This document shows, in pieces, positions 51,260-59,730 of a stretch of 64,000 nt of DNA. Where the stretch lies: the NCBI GenBank assembly GCA_902778255.1, contig CACYXD010000003.1, positions 62,001-126,000 of the forward strand. The letters are read 5' to 3'. The position numbers were made by a program, and so were the translations under genes. Source of the DNA: an uncultured Prevotellaceae bacterium. Its GTDB lineage: Bacteria > Bacteroidota > Bacteroidia > Bacteroidales > Bacteroidaceae. Every line of letters starts with the position of its first letter. Position 1 is the first letter of the stretch. The notes under the pieces are model-generated. The model was not told the origin of the DNA. It saw nothing but the letters and a program-made list of their open reading frames with translations, and did not search any database.

Positions 51260-53554
51260 ATGAAGAAACTACTACTATCAACTGCTATCGTCTTTTTGAC
51301 GGTATTATCGGGCTCGGCCCAGACTGCCAATATGCAGGATCGTGGTCTATGGGGTTCAATTGCAGTGGCACCCGGCTCTGGTGCCATCAACATTGGCAGC
51401 GACTATACCGAGGCCAATGGCAAGGTGCTGCTTACATGGCGAATGTTGCCAGGCGACACGGAGGATACCGCTTTTGATATCTGGCGAAAGATGGGCGAAA
51501 CGGGTTCGTGGACGTGTGTGAACGATGCTTTCAAGACAGGAAAGAAAGGTATCAAGGCTACCAGCTATCAGCATACACCTCTTTCTACAATCACAGGCGA
51601 TATACACTACCGACTGACATATGCCGGCCAGAAAGACTGCGAGGAGTTCCTGTCGGAATACACCATGAAGAAAGAACAGGCCACAGCAAAGGTTCCTTAC
51701 ATAGAGATTCCCCTGCAGGCTACTGATGACTGTTCGAAGTATCCCGATGTGTTCACCTACGAGGCCAATGACTGTTCTGTGGGCGACCTCGATGGTGACG
51801 GACAATTTGAGATTGTAGTGAAACGCTTGCTCGCTGGCGGTACGGCCGATGACAGTGGCAGCGATCCTCGTGCTGCCCATACTATTGTTTGGGATGCTTA
51901 TAAGCTGGATGGCACCTTGTTGTGGCGTGTCAAGTCGGGGCCCAATATCATTACTGGCAACTCGTCGAGCGTGATGCTGGGCGACCTTGATGGCGACGGC
52001 TGTGCCGAGTTCGTGCTGAGAACAAGCGAAGGTACCGTCTTTGGCGATGGTAAGGAGATTGGCGATACCGATGGCGACGGCATGACTGACTATCGCAAGA
52101 TATGGGGTGGTCACTATCAGGGCGACAATACAAGCACCAAACAATATGGCGGACCCGAATATTTCTCTGTGGTCGACGGCAAGACTGGTCGTGAGCTGGC
52201 CCGTGCCAACTACATTGCCCGTGGCCCTGAGGGACAGACACCTGAACAGTGGGCCAAGAATGCCTCAGCCAATAGCGAGTCATGGGGTGACAACTACTGG
52301 AAGCGTGCCAACTCACTCCGTGTGGGACTGGCCTGCTTTACGGGCAAGGGTATGCAGATCTTCCTTGGTCGTGGCGTCTATGCCCGTACCGTGGTAGAGG
52401 GTTGGGACTATATCCCCAATACCCCCGACGGTCAGTGGGGGTTAGAGGGCTCGCTCACCCGTCTGTGGAAGTTCGACTCTGCAACTACCGGCGGACACTG
52501 GTCAATGGTCAATGGTGAATGGACAAGAGATAAAGCCCCCAATAAGGATGGAAAGGCAAACTCAGCTTACGCAGGTCAGGGCAACCACGCTTTCAACGTG
52601 GCCGATCTCGACGGCGACGGCCTCGACGAGGTGATGTATGGTTCGTGCGCTTTCGATAATGACGGCACGGGCCTTTGGACTACCGGCCTTGGCCATGGCG
52701 ATGCCAACCACGTAGGTGTATTCCAAAAAGACTATGAGGGCTTGCAGGTCTATCATTGTCTGGAAGGCGGCAAAACCGAGGTGGCACTGCATGATGCCAA
52801 GACCGGCAAGGTCATCTGGGACATCGTGGCTGCTACAGAAGGCGACCAGGGTCGTTGCATGGTAGCCGATGTGAATCCCGACTCTCCAGGCTGTGAGTTC
52901 TGGAAATACGGCAATGAGCTCTTCGACCAGAATGGCAAGCCCCTGATGAATAGTGCTGGTACGGCACGTGCCGAGGAGAGCTCTTGTAACGCCGGTATCT
53001 GGTTTGATGGTTATCTGAACCGTCAGATGATCGATGGCGGCATTATCAACAGCTACAGCCACGGACGTACTTTTACGATGTATCGCTATGATATCTCGTT
53101 CAACAACTCTACGAAGTCCAACCCTGGCTGGTATGGTGACTTCTTAGGCGACTGGCGTGAAGAGGTCATTGTGCCCGACCAAACGCATATCAAGAATATC
53201 AAGATTATTTCTACCTGGTATCCCACCGACCACCGCATCCCCTGGCTTATGACCGACCATACCTATTATATGCAGGCCATCCACGAGAACGTAGGCTACA
53301 ACCAGCCAACCAACGTGGGCTACTATTTAGGGAGTGATTACACCAGTGATGCTGAAATCCGGGCAGCAGCAGCCAAGGCCGAGGCCGACCGTCAGGCGGC
53401 TCTTGAGCAGACGCTCACCAACATCCGTCAACTATCATCCGCCACCCGTCACCTGTCGCCCATCACCTGGTATTCTATTACCGGCCAGAAGGTGGACACG
53501 CCCAAGCGTGGCGGCATCTACATCCGCAACAATCGTAAAGTACTCATAAAATAG
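51260..53554 (+). CDS. PL11 rhamnogalacturonan lyase, compact form
   Basis: The 764-residue exported lyase has a signal peptide (LLLSTAIVFLTVLSGSAQ) and the PL11 body. The opening is 'MQDRGLWGSIAVAPGSG', more divergent than in the other three copies. Calcium-type loops are DLDGDGQFE, DLDGDGCAE, DTDGDGMTD and DLDGDGLDE. The end has 'WYGDFLGDWREEVIVPD' and 'YYMQAIHENVGYNQPTNVGYYLG'. The tail 'WYSITGQKVDTPKRGGIYI..NRKVLIK' is the sorting-like module. It is transcribed alone, with its own promoter and terminator. The divergent N-terminus suggests a different mode of action (for example exo- versus endo-acting) from the other copies, but this cannot be decided by eye. Confidence 0.9.
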   Translation: MKKLLLSTAIVFLTVLSGSAQTANMQDRGLWGSIAVAPGSGAINIGSDYTEANGKVLLTWRMLPGDTEDTAFDIWRKMGETGSWTCVNDAFKTGKKGIKATSYQHTPLSTITGDIHYRLTYAGQKDCEEFLSEYTMKKEQATAKVPYIEIPLQATDDCSKYPDVFTYEANDCSVGDLDGDGQFEIVVKRLLAGGTADDSGSDPRAAHTIVWDAYKLDGTLLWRVKSGPNIITGNSSSVMLGDLDGDGCAEFVLRTSEGTVFGDGKEIGDTDGDGMTDYRKIWGGHYQGDNTSTKQYGGPEYFSVVDGKTGRELARANYIARGPEGQTPEQWAKNASANSESWGDNYWKRANSLRVGLACFTGKGMQIFLGRGVYARTVVEGWDYIPNTPDGQWGLEGSLTRLWKFDSATTGGHWSMVNGEWTRDKAPNKDGKANSAYAGQGNHAFNVADLDGDGLDEVMYGSCAFDNDGTGLWTTGLGHGDANHVGVFQKDYEGLQVYHCLEGGKTEVALHDAKTGKVIWDIVAATEGDQGRCMVADVNPDSPGCEFWKYGNELFDQNGKPLMNSAGTARAEESSCNAGIWFDGYLNRQMIDGGIINSYSHGRTFTMYRYDISFNNSTKSNPGWYGDFLGDWREEVIVPDQTHIKNIKIISTWYPTDHRIPWLMTDHTYYMQAIHENVGYNQPTNVGYYLGSDYTSDAEIRAAAAKAEADRQAALEQTLTNIRQLSSATRHLSPITWYSITGQKVDTPKRGGIYIRNNRKVLIK

Positions 53555-53577
53555 TTTTTAGTTAGTAATTATTTTGT

Positions 53578-53617
53578 GTGCGGCAATACCCGAGCGAGGG
53601 ATTTGCCGCACCTTTTT
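53578..53617 (+). terminator. Terminator after the compact PL11 gene
   Basis: GTGCGGCAA (53578-53586) pairs with TTGCCGCAC (53603-53611), with an inner CCC/GGG pairing, followed by a T-rich run. Confidence 0.88.
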
Positions 53618-53715
53618 CTTTTCCTTTTTTCGCCACTGCCATGGCCGAAAAAGTTATCCGCTATCAGTAGTAAGGTGATGGTCTTCATATTGGCCGATAG
53701 TTTTGATTCACAGGG

Positions 53716-53775
53716 CAAAGGTACAAAATAATTAAGAATTATGAATTAAGAATTAAGAATTATTTCTTACCTTTG
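53716..53775. promoter_or_regulatory. Promoter region with tandem repeat in the -33 zone
   Basis: The plus-strand -7 box TACCTTTG (53768-53775) lies 28 bp before the ATG at 53804. The preceding 40 bp are AATTAAG-type short repeats without a TTTG. A second TACCTTTG faces the other way at 53716-53723, with no minus-strand gene to serve. Confidence 0.5.
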
Positions 53776-53803
53776 CACCATAAAACTTAAAACATAGACT
53801 ACA

Positions 53804-55246
53804 ATGCGAAGAATCATGACGCTCGGTTTGCTGCTTCTGGCGCTGACCATTCAGGCACAGACAGCACGGAAATTCACAGTAAATATCACCTCCGACGGGA
53901 AGGCTAACATGGTGGGCTACCTGCCAGAGAAACCTACAGGACGTGCCATCGTGGACTGTCCGGGCGGGGGCTACAGCCACTTGGCGGTGAACCATGAGGG
54001 CCACGACTGGGCCGCGTATTTCAACAAGCAGGGCATCGCCTTCTTTGTGCTCACCTACCGTATGCCCAATGGCGACCGCTCTGTCCCGATGGGCGACGCG
54101 CAGCAGGCTATCCGCACGGTGAGGGACTCGGCAGAGGTGTGGAGCATCAATCCTGAGGATGTTGGCATCATGGGCTTCTCGGCAGGCGGTCATCTGGCCT
54201 CTACCGTGTCTGCCCATAGCGAGTACGACTGTAGGCCTAATTTCTCTATCCTCTTCTATCCTGTCGTCTCGATGAACGAGCGCGAGACGCATAAGGGCTC
54301 GTGCGTGAACTTCCTGGGCAAGGAGGGACAGAAAGATGAGAAACTGGTAAAACTCTTTTCTAATCAGAATGCTGTGGTGCGCCACCTGACGCCGCCTGCC
54401 ATCATCCTCACGGCCAACGATGACGGTGTGGTGCCGCCAGTGACCAATGGCGTGGCTTATTATTCCGCCATGCGCCGTCAGGGCAACGACTGCTCGCTCT
54501 ATATCTATCCCAGCGGTGGTCACGGCTTCGGCTTCCGCTCCTCTTGGCCTTTCCACAACCAGATGCTGAACGACCTGACCACCTGGCTCAACAGCCACAA
54601 GGCACCCAAACGTGATGCCGTCCGCGTGGCGTGCATCGGCAACAGCATCACCGATGGTCATGGCATCGATATGTGCGATGTGAAGGCGTGGCCAGGACAG
54701 CTTCAAAAGTTGTTGGGCAGCGACTATGTGGTGAAGAACTACGGACGTGGTGCACGCACCCTGCTCAACAAGGGCGACAATCCCTATATGAAGGAGCAGG
54801 CGTGGCGCGATGCCTTGGCTTTCAAGGCCGACGTGGCCGTCATCAAACTGGGCACGAACGACTCGAAGCCAGGAAACTGGCAGTATGGCGAGGAGTTTGA
54901 GGCTGACCTGCACCAGATGATAGACCAGTTGAATCCCCTGCATCTGGTGTTTGACAAGAAAGGACGTGCCATGAGGAAGATGAAGCGCTCGGAGAAGCCA
55001 CGCATCATCCTCTGCACACCGATTCCCGCCTACAAGCCGTCGTGGGGTATCAGCGACTCGGTCATCGTGAACCATATCATTCCTATTATCAATAGGGTGG
55101 CGAAGGAAGAGAACCTGGAGGTGATAGACCTGCACACCATCTTCAACAACGCCGACGGCAAGGCTATGCAGAGCGACGGCATCCATCCCACCGAGGCTGG
55201 CGATGCTCAGATAGCCCGCGCCGTGATGGAAAAGGTGAAAAAGTAA
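53804..55246 (+). CDS. Two-domain exported esterase: alpha/beta hydrolase + SGNH
   Basis: The 480-residue protein has a short signal peptide (LGLLLLALTIQAQ). Residues ~22-265 form an alpha/beta hydrolase of the BD-FAE/esterase-like type: 'AIVDCPGGGYSHLAVNHEG' (oxyanion HGGGY-like, with Pro-Gly-Gly-Gly), 'VGIMGFSAGGHLAS' (nucleophile Ser ~125), 'LTANDDGVVPP' (acid) and 'GGHGFG' (His). Residues ~272-480 form an SGNH hydrolase: 'VACIGNSITDGHG' (Ser ~280), 'VIKLGTNDSKPGNW' (~347) and 'SDGIHPTEAGD' (Asp/His ~460). Both triads look complete. It probably deacylates plant-wall fragments. It heads an operon with a PL11-repeat fusion and GH97. Confidence 0.88.
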   Translation: MRRIMTLGLLLLALTIQAQTARKFTVNITSDGKANMVGYLPEKPTGRAIVDCPGGGYSHLAVNHEGHDWAAYFNKQGIAFFVLTYRMPNGDRSVPMGDAQQAIRTVRDSAEVWSINPEDVGIMGFSAGGHLASTVSAHSEYDCRPNFSILFYPVVSMNERETHKGSCVNFLGKEGQKDEKLVKLFSNQNAVVRHLTPPAIILTANDDGVVPPVTNGVAYYSAMRRQGNDCSLYIYPSGGHGFGFRSSWPFHNQMLNDLTTWLNSHKAPKRDAVRVACIGNSITDGHGIDMCDVKAWPGQLQKLLGSDYVVKNYGRGARTLLNKGDNPYMKEQAWRDALAFKADVAVIKLGTNDSKPGNWQYGEEFEADLHQMIDQLNPLHLVFDKKGRAMRKMKRSEKPRIILCTPIPAYKPSWGISDSVIVNHIIPIINRVAKEENLEVIDLHTIFNNADGKAMQSDGIHPTEAGDAQIARAVMEKVKK

Positions 55247-55305
55247 AAAGGTAAAAAAGGCAAAACCGTAAACCATAAACAGTAAACGGTAAACCGTAAA
55301 CAATA
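55247..55305 (+). repeat. GTAAA-rich short tandem repeats before the 55330 lyase
   Basis: Units such as GTAAAAAG, GTAAACC and GTAAACG with 7-9 bp spacing fill the gap between the esterase stop and the lyase start. They are the reverse-complement type of the TTTTTACC octamers in the GH97 signal peptide (59779-59810). Confidence 0.75.
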
Positions 55306-55329
55306 TACAAAACAAATAAACTACAAAAC

Positions 55330-58300
55330 ATGAAATCTACAAACAAATCAATCGCAATCTTCGTGCTGAGCCTGCTGCCATTTTGGGGACAGGCCCAGCG
55401 TTTGCAACAGCCGCTGGGACGAGGTGTCGTGGCGGTAAACCGTTCGGGCAGTTCTATTCGCAGTGTGACCAGTTCGGCTGGTACTGGTTCGCTCATATCC
55501 TGGCGCAAGTTGGCGCAGGAGCCTGAGGGAACCACGTATAATGTCTATAAACGCACTTCGGCTTCGGGCGCATGGACGAAAATCAACAGCAAACCACTCG
55601 CCGTGACCTGTCTCTCCACGACGCTGACCAATAACGCGGAATATGCCGTCACGGCCATCACACCAGCAGGTGTGGAGGGTGAGATGAGTGCGCCCTTCAA
55701 GTATAAGACGCAGGCCTATCCCAATGTATGGTTTGATTTTAACTTCGATGACAACGTCATCAAGCGCAATGACTACCGCACCAAGTACTGCTGGCCCATG
55801 GATACCAATGGCGACGGCGAATACGATGCCGTGGTGGTAGATCGTCTGTATGCAGGTGCCGACGATAGTGAGGAGGGCGGTGAGAACACCTCGACCACCT
55901 CGCATAAGATTCAGGCTTATCGTCTGACGGGTGAACTGCTTTGGACGGTGGATATGGGGCCGAATGTGAATATATGTGCCGGTCAGAACGACATGGTAGT
56001 GGCCTACGATATCAACTGCGACGGACGTTGCGAGGTTATCATCAAATCAAGCGATGGCACCCGCTTCTGGGACAAAGCCAACAATACGTGGGGTAAATAT
56101 GTGGGGGGCAGCAGCGAGGCCGATGTAGATGGCGATGGTGTAGTAGATTATCGCAGTCATTCCACCCGTGTACCACCCTTCTATGTCTCCGTGATTGATG
56201 GTGAGACAGGTGCTGAGATTGCCTATAACGAGTTGAAATACAGCGAGGTAACTGATGGCTCTGACACTTGGGGTCGCAACACCCGCTCAAAGTATATGAG
56301 TTTCGGTTATGCCGTGATGGATGGACATTTCGCCATCTGCTACCTCGACGGCATCCACCCCTCGCTGGTGATGGAGTGCTTGGATCGTGACAATAACAAG
56401 ACCCACCATAACTACGTCTTCACATGGGATTACGACTGGACTAGCGGCACACCAACGAACTGGCATCATAGTGCCACCTGGAGTCGCAACGACAAACGCC
56501 CATGGCCTGCCGAGTTCCACCAGTTGCGTGTGGCCGATGTCAACGGCGACGGCTGCGACGAGATGATTCAGGGTGGCTATAGCGTGAATCCGTTGAAGGG
56601 CTGGTTCTGTTCGCCTGGCATAGGTCATGGCGACCGCTATATCCTGAGCGATATCGACCCCGACCGTCCAGGACTCGAGGCCTTCGCCATCCAGCAGAGC
56701 GCCCTTCTGGGACAGTTGCTCTACGACCCCGCCACGGGCGAGCATATCAAGGAGTGGTATCTGCCCTCAGTATATGACGTAGGCCGTGGTGCCTGTCTGG
56801 ATATCGATGCCTCGCACAAGGGTTACGAGATACTGAGCTATGCCGATGAGTTCGTCTATGACTGTAAGGGCGAAAAAACAGGACAGACCCGTGAGGGCTC
56901 TATGTACGAGGGCTCATGGTGGGACGGCGACCTGCAGCGCGAGTGGATCAACTCGCCTGGCGGTAGTGGCTGGGGTACGAATATGATGGTCAGTAAGGTG
57001 TTGGGCAACCGTCTGATAGAGTTCTCCCAGGAAAGCAGTTGGGCTACGCATGGCGGCACTGGTACCCGTCCGGCCTTCATGGGCGATATCATTGGCGACT
57101 GGCGCGAGGAAATCATTCTGGCCAAGCAGGATGCTAATGGCTCTACGGGCTTGGTGGGCTACACCACGAATATCCCCACTACCTATAGCCTCTACTGCCT
57201 GCAGCAAGACCCGCATTACCGACTGGACTGCACCACACGTGGCTACTACCAGCATCCCAACACGAGTTTCTACTTGGGTGGTGGAATGCCTATGCCGCCC
57301 CTGCCGCCTGTCTTTGAGGCCGACGTACGCAACCAGATGGCGAGTGGCAAGAGCGTGATGTTCGACCTTCAAGGCAATAACCATGAAACGATAACTGTGG
57401 AACATGAACCGTCGGTGCTCTATCTGATGAATCCCAAGGAACATGACTATACATTCAGTGGTCAGGGAATTGCTGGTACAGGCGAAATCATCAAGTCCTT
57501 GCAGGGTAAGGCTACCTTCAACTGCCCGCTTAACAATACAGGCAAGACGATTATCAGCGAGGGCGAACTTTGTGTGAATGGCGACATTGTCGGTCCCGTA
57601 GAACTGCGGGCTCGCGGCACGTTGTCGGGATGCGCCACGTTGAAAGATACCATTACTTTTGAGGGCGCACTCAACTATGAGGGTTGCCGACTAATACCTG
57701 TAGGTGTGATGACCTTCAAGAAGAGCGTTACGCTGCCAGGTGATGTATATGTTGAACTGACCACAGCGGGAAACAGTCTCTATGTGGAAGGCAACCTGAC
57801 TTTCAAAGGCACAAACTATATTTCTATCGCTACCAATCTGGAGCCCACTACCTATACCGTTGCTGAGTGTACTGGCACGTTGACCTGTGACGTGACGAAG
57901 TTGAAGACGCGCGGCTTGGATGGCATCAACTACGACTTTGAGGTAGTGGATGGTAAGAAACTCGTACTGAAGATTAACGATAGTCGTGCCCCTCAGCAGA
58001 ACGTGGTGTGGACGGGTGCTGAGAGCAAGGTATGGGACTATAAAGCTCAGAACTTCGACTTCAACGGCACTACCTCGTTCGTTTCTGGCGATGCCGTGGT
58101 CTTTAATGCCCAGGGTCAGCAGAAGAGCATCACTGTCAACGAGATGGTGGTGACCAGTGGGGTTAATTTCGATGCAGGCAAATACACACTCTCTGGCGAG
58201 GGCGGTATCTCTGGCGAGGGCGACCTCACAGTCAATAAGGCAGCCGATGTGACCCTCAACATGAAATACAGCGACTATACCGGTAAGACCATCATCAATG

Positions 58301-59721
58301 GTGGCACGCTCACCGTGCCAAACTTCTATGACGGTGGGCAGAAGAGTGCCATCGGCGCTTCTACTGCTGCTACGGACAATCTGCAGATCAATGGTGGCAC
58401 ACTGGTGCTGAGCAAGGACAACATGGCTACTGACCATATAGTCACCCTTACTGATACGGCCACGATTAAAGTTGCGGCTTCCAACAGTGCATTGACGCTG
58501 AAAGGCCAGGTGAAGGGTACGGGCTATCTGGTGAAGGACGGACCTGGGCGTGTGAACTTCAACTATGGCGGTGTGAATGGTTTCGCTGGTCTCATCGTGA
58601 AGAAGGGTGCTGTGGCTCAGGGCTCATGGAACAGTTCCTTCGGCAAGATCGGCTCACCCATGCTGCTGGCTGGTGGCGAGGTACATCAGCTCGACGTGAA
58701 CAGCACTTCTACCGTGCCAGAACTTAATTATGTCATCACCGTCCAGGAGGGCACTACGAATAAGATTGTGGGTTCTTCACGAGGCAAGATCAACGGTAGC
58801 ATCAAGGGTGCAGGTAATCTGACTATCGAGACGAAGTACGTGCGTTGCGACGTAGGGGCCAACTTTAGTCAGTTTGAGGGCAAACTCACGGCGCAGGGCT
58901 CTCAGTTTCGTCTGATGTCGGGCGTCACGGATATGAGCAAGGCGCAATTGGTCGTGGCTTCAGGCACGAATATCGCCCATTATTCTGGCGGCTCTGGCTC
59001 TCAGGTGGCTGCCACATTGAAGATAGGTTCACTCTCTGGTACGGCTACTGATGGTGTGCTGGAAGGCACCAGCACGTATAAGATTGGCTACCGTAATGAG
59101 GATACGTCGTTCTCGGGCTTGCTGAAGGCTGCGGCGGTGACCAAGGAAGGCACTGGCCGACTGACCCTCCGCACGGCTGGTCATACCTCGCCCATCACCG
59201 TCAATGGCGGTACGCTGGAGGTACAAAACACGACATCCAACGTGCTTTGTAGTGGACTCGTCACAGTGGCAAAGGGTGGCACGCTGACGGGTACGGCAAC
59301 CGTCCAAAACGTCACCATGCAGCAGGGGGCTACCTATCTCTGCACGCTGACGGCTGCCTCTAATTCTCGGCTCACCGTGAAGGGCAACCTGCGTCATAAT
59401 GGCGACACCATCCTGGTGCGCATCCCTGCCACACGAAAACTGCAGATCGGTGACGAAATCACCGTCTTCAGCGTTACTGGCAGCCATACAGGCACCTTCT
59501 TCGTGAAGTGCGACAGCGAGGGGGACTTCTATGAGTTCGATACCACCGATTTCCTGACTACGGGAAAACTGGTGGTAAAGGGTATCAACACTGGCGTCTC
59601 GCAAATTGAAAATGGAAAATGGAAAACTGAAAAATATTTCGATCTTCAAGGTCGTCGTATCGCCCAGCCTCAGAAGGGTGTGCAGATTCTGAATGGAAAG
59701 AAAACCATATACCATAAATAG
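55330..59721 (+). CDS. PL11 rhamnogalacturonan lyase fused to passenger-like repeats
   Basis: The 1463-residue exported protein has a signal peptide (IAIFVLSLLPFWGQAQ) and a PL11 lyase from ~23 to 660: 'QPLGRGVVAVNRSGSSI', calcium-type loops DTNGDGEYD, DINCDGRCE, DVDGDGVVD and DVNGDGCDE, then 'MGDIIGDWREEIILAK' and 'YYQHPNTSFYLGGGMPMPPLP'. From ~670 to ~1400 come Gly/Thr-rich beta repeats ('YSDYTGKTIINGGTLTVPNFYD', 'EGTGRLTLRTAGHTSPITVNGGTL'), the same passenger-like class as in the 19643 protein. The C-terminal tail 'YFDLQGRRIAQPQKGVQI' is preceded by a linker (IENGKWKTEK) encoded by a short tandem repeat at 59603-59634. No autotransporter barrel is present. It is followed nine bases later by GH97. 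Confidence 0.88.
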   Translation: MKSTNKSIAIFVLSLLPFWGQAQRLQQPLGRGVVAVNRSGSSIRSVTSSAGTGSLISWRKLAQEPEGTTYNVYKRTSASGAWTKINSKPLAVTCLSTTLTNNAEYAVTAITPAGVEGEMSAPFKYKTQAYPNVWFDFNFDDNVIKRNDYRTKYCWPMDTNGDGEYDAVVVDRLYAGADDSEEGGENTSTTSHKIQAYRLTGELLWTVDMGPNVNICAGQNDMVVAYDINCDGRCEVIIKSSDGTRFWDKANNTWGKYVGGSSEADVDGDGVVDYRSHSTRVPPFYVSVIDGETGAEIAYNELKYSEVTDGSDTWGRNTRSKYMSFGYAVMDGHFAICYLDGIHPSLVMECLDRDNNKTHHNYVFTWDYDWTSGTPTNWHHSATWSRNDKRPWPAEFHQLRVADVNGDGCDEMIQGGYSVNPLKGWFCSPGIGHGDRYILSDIDPDRPGLEAFAIQQSALLGQLLYDPATGEHIKEWYLPSVYDVGRGACLDIDASHKGYEILSYADEFVYDCKGEKTGQTREGSMYEGSWWDGDLQREWINSPGGSGWGTNMMVSKVLGNRLIEFSQESSWATHGGTGTRPAFMGDIIGDWREEIILAKQDANGSTGLVGYTTNIPTTYSLYCLQQDPHYRLDCTTRGYYQHPNTSFYLGGGMPMPPLPPVFEADVRNQMASGKSVMFDLQGNNHETITVEHEPSVLYLMNPKEHDYTFSGQGIAGTGEIIKSLQGKATFNCPLNNTGKTIISEGELCVNGDIVGPVELRARGTLSGCATLKDTITFEGALNYEGCRLIPVGVMTFKKSVTLPGDVYVELTTAGNSLYVEGNLTFKGTNYISIATNLEPTTYTVAECTGTLTCDVTKLKTRGLDGINYDFEVVDGKKLVLKINDSRAPQQNVVWTGAESKVWDYKAQNFDFNGTTSFVSGDAVVFNAQGQQKSITVNEMVVTSGVNFDAGKYTLSGEGGISGEGDLTVNKAADVTLNMKYSDYTGKTIINGGTLTVPNFYDGGQKSAIGASTAATDNLQINGGTLVLSKDNMATDHIVTLTDTATIKVAASNSALTLKGQVKGTGYLVKDGPGRVNFNYGGVNGFAGLIVKKGAVAQGSWNSSFGKIGSPMLLAGGEVHQLDVNSTSTVPELNYVITVQEGTTNKIVGSSRGKINGSIKGAGNLTIETKYVRCDVGANFSQFEGKLTAQGSQFRLMSGVTDMSKAQLVVASGTNIAHYSGGSGSQVAATLKIGSLSGTATDGVLEGTSTYKIGYRNEDTSFSGLLKAAAVTKEGTGRLTLRTAGHTSPITVNGGTLEVQNTTSNVLCSGLVTVAKGGTLTGTATVQNVTMQQGATYLCTLTAASNSRLTVKGNLRHNGDTILVRIPATRKLQIGDEITVFSVTGSHTGTFFVKCDSEGDFYEFDTTDFLTTGKLVVKGINTGVSQIENGKWKTEKYFDLQGRRIAQPQKGVQILNGKKTIYHK

Positions 59722-59730
59722 TAAACAAAA

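Noticed and set aside
53716-53723. Minus-strand promoter TACCTTTG
   Set aside because: No minus-strand gene follows it before the terminator of the PL11 gene; it may be chance or give an antisense RNA, which cannot be shown here.
53753-55315. 520-codon minus-strand frame opposite the double esterase
   Set aside because: The plus-strand frame has a signal peptide and two complete hydrolase motif sets; the minus frame is compositional shadow.
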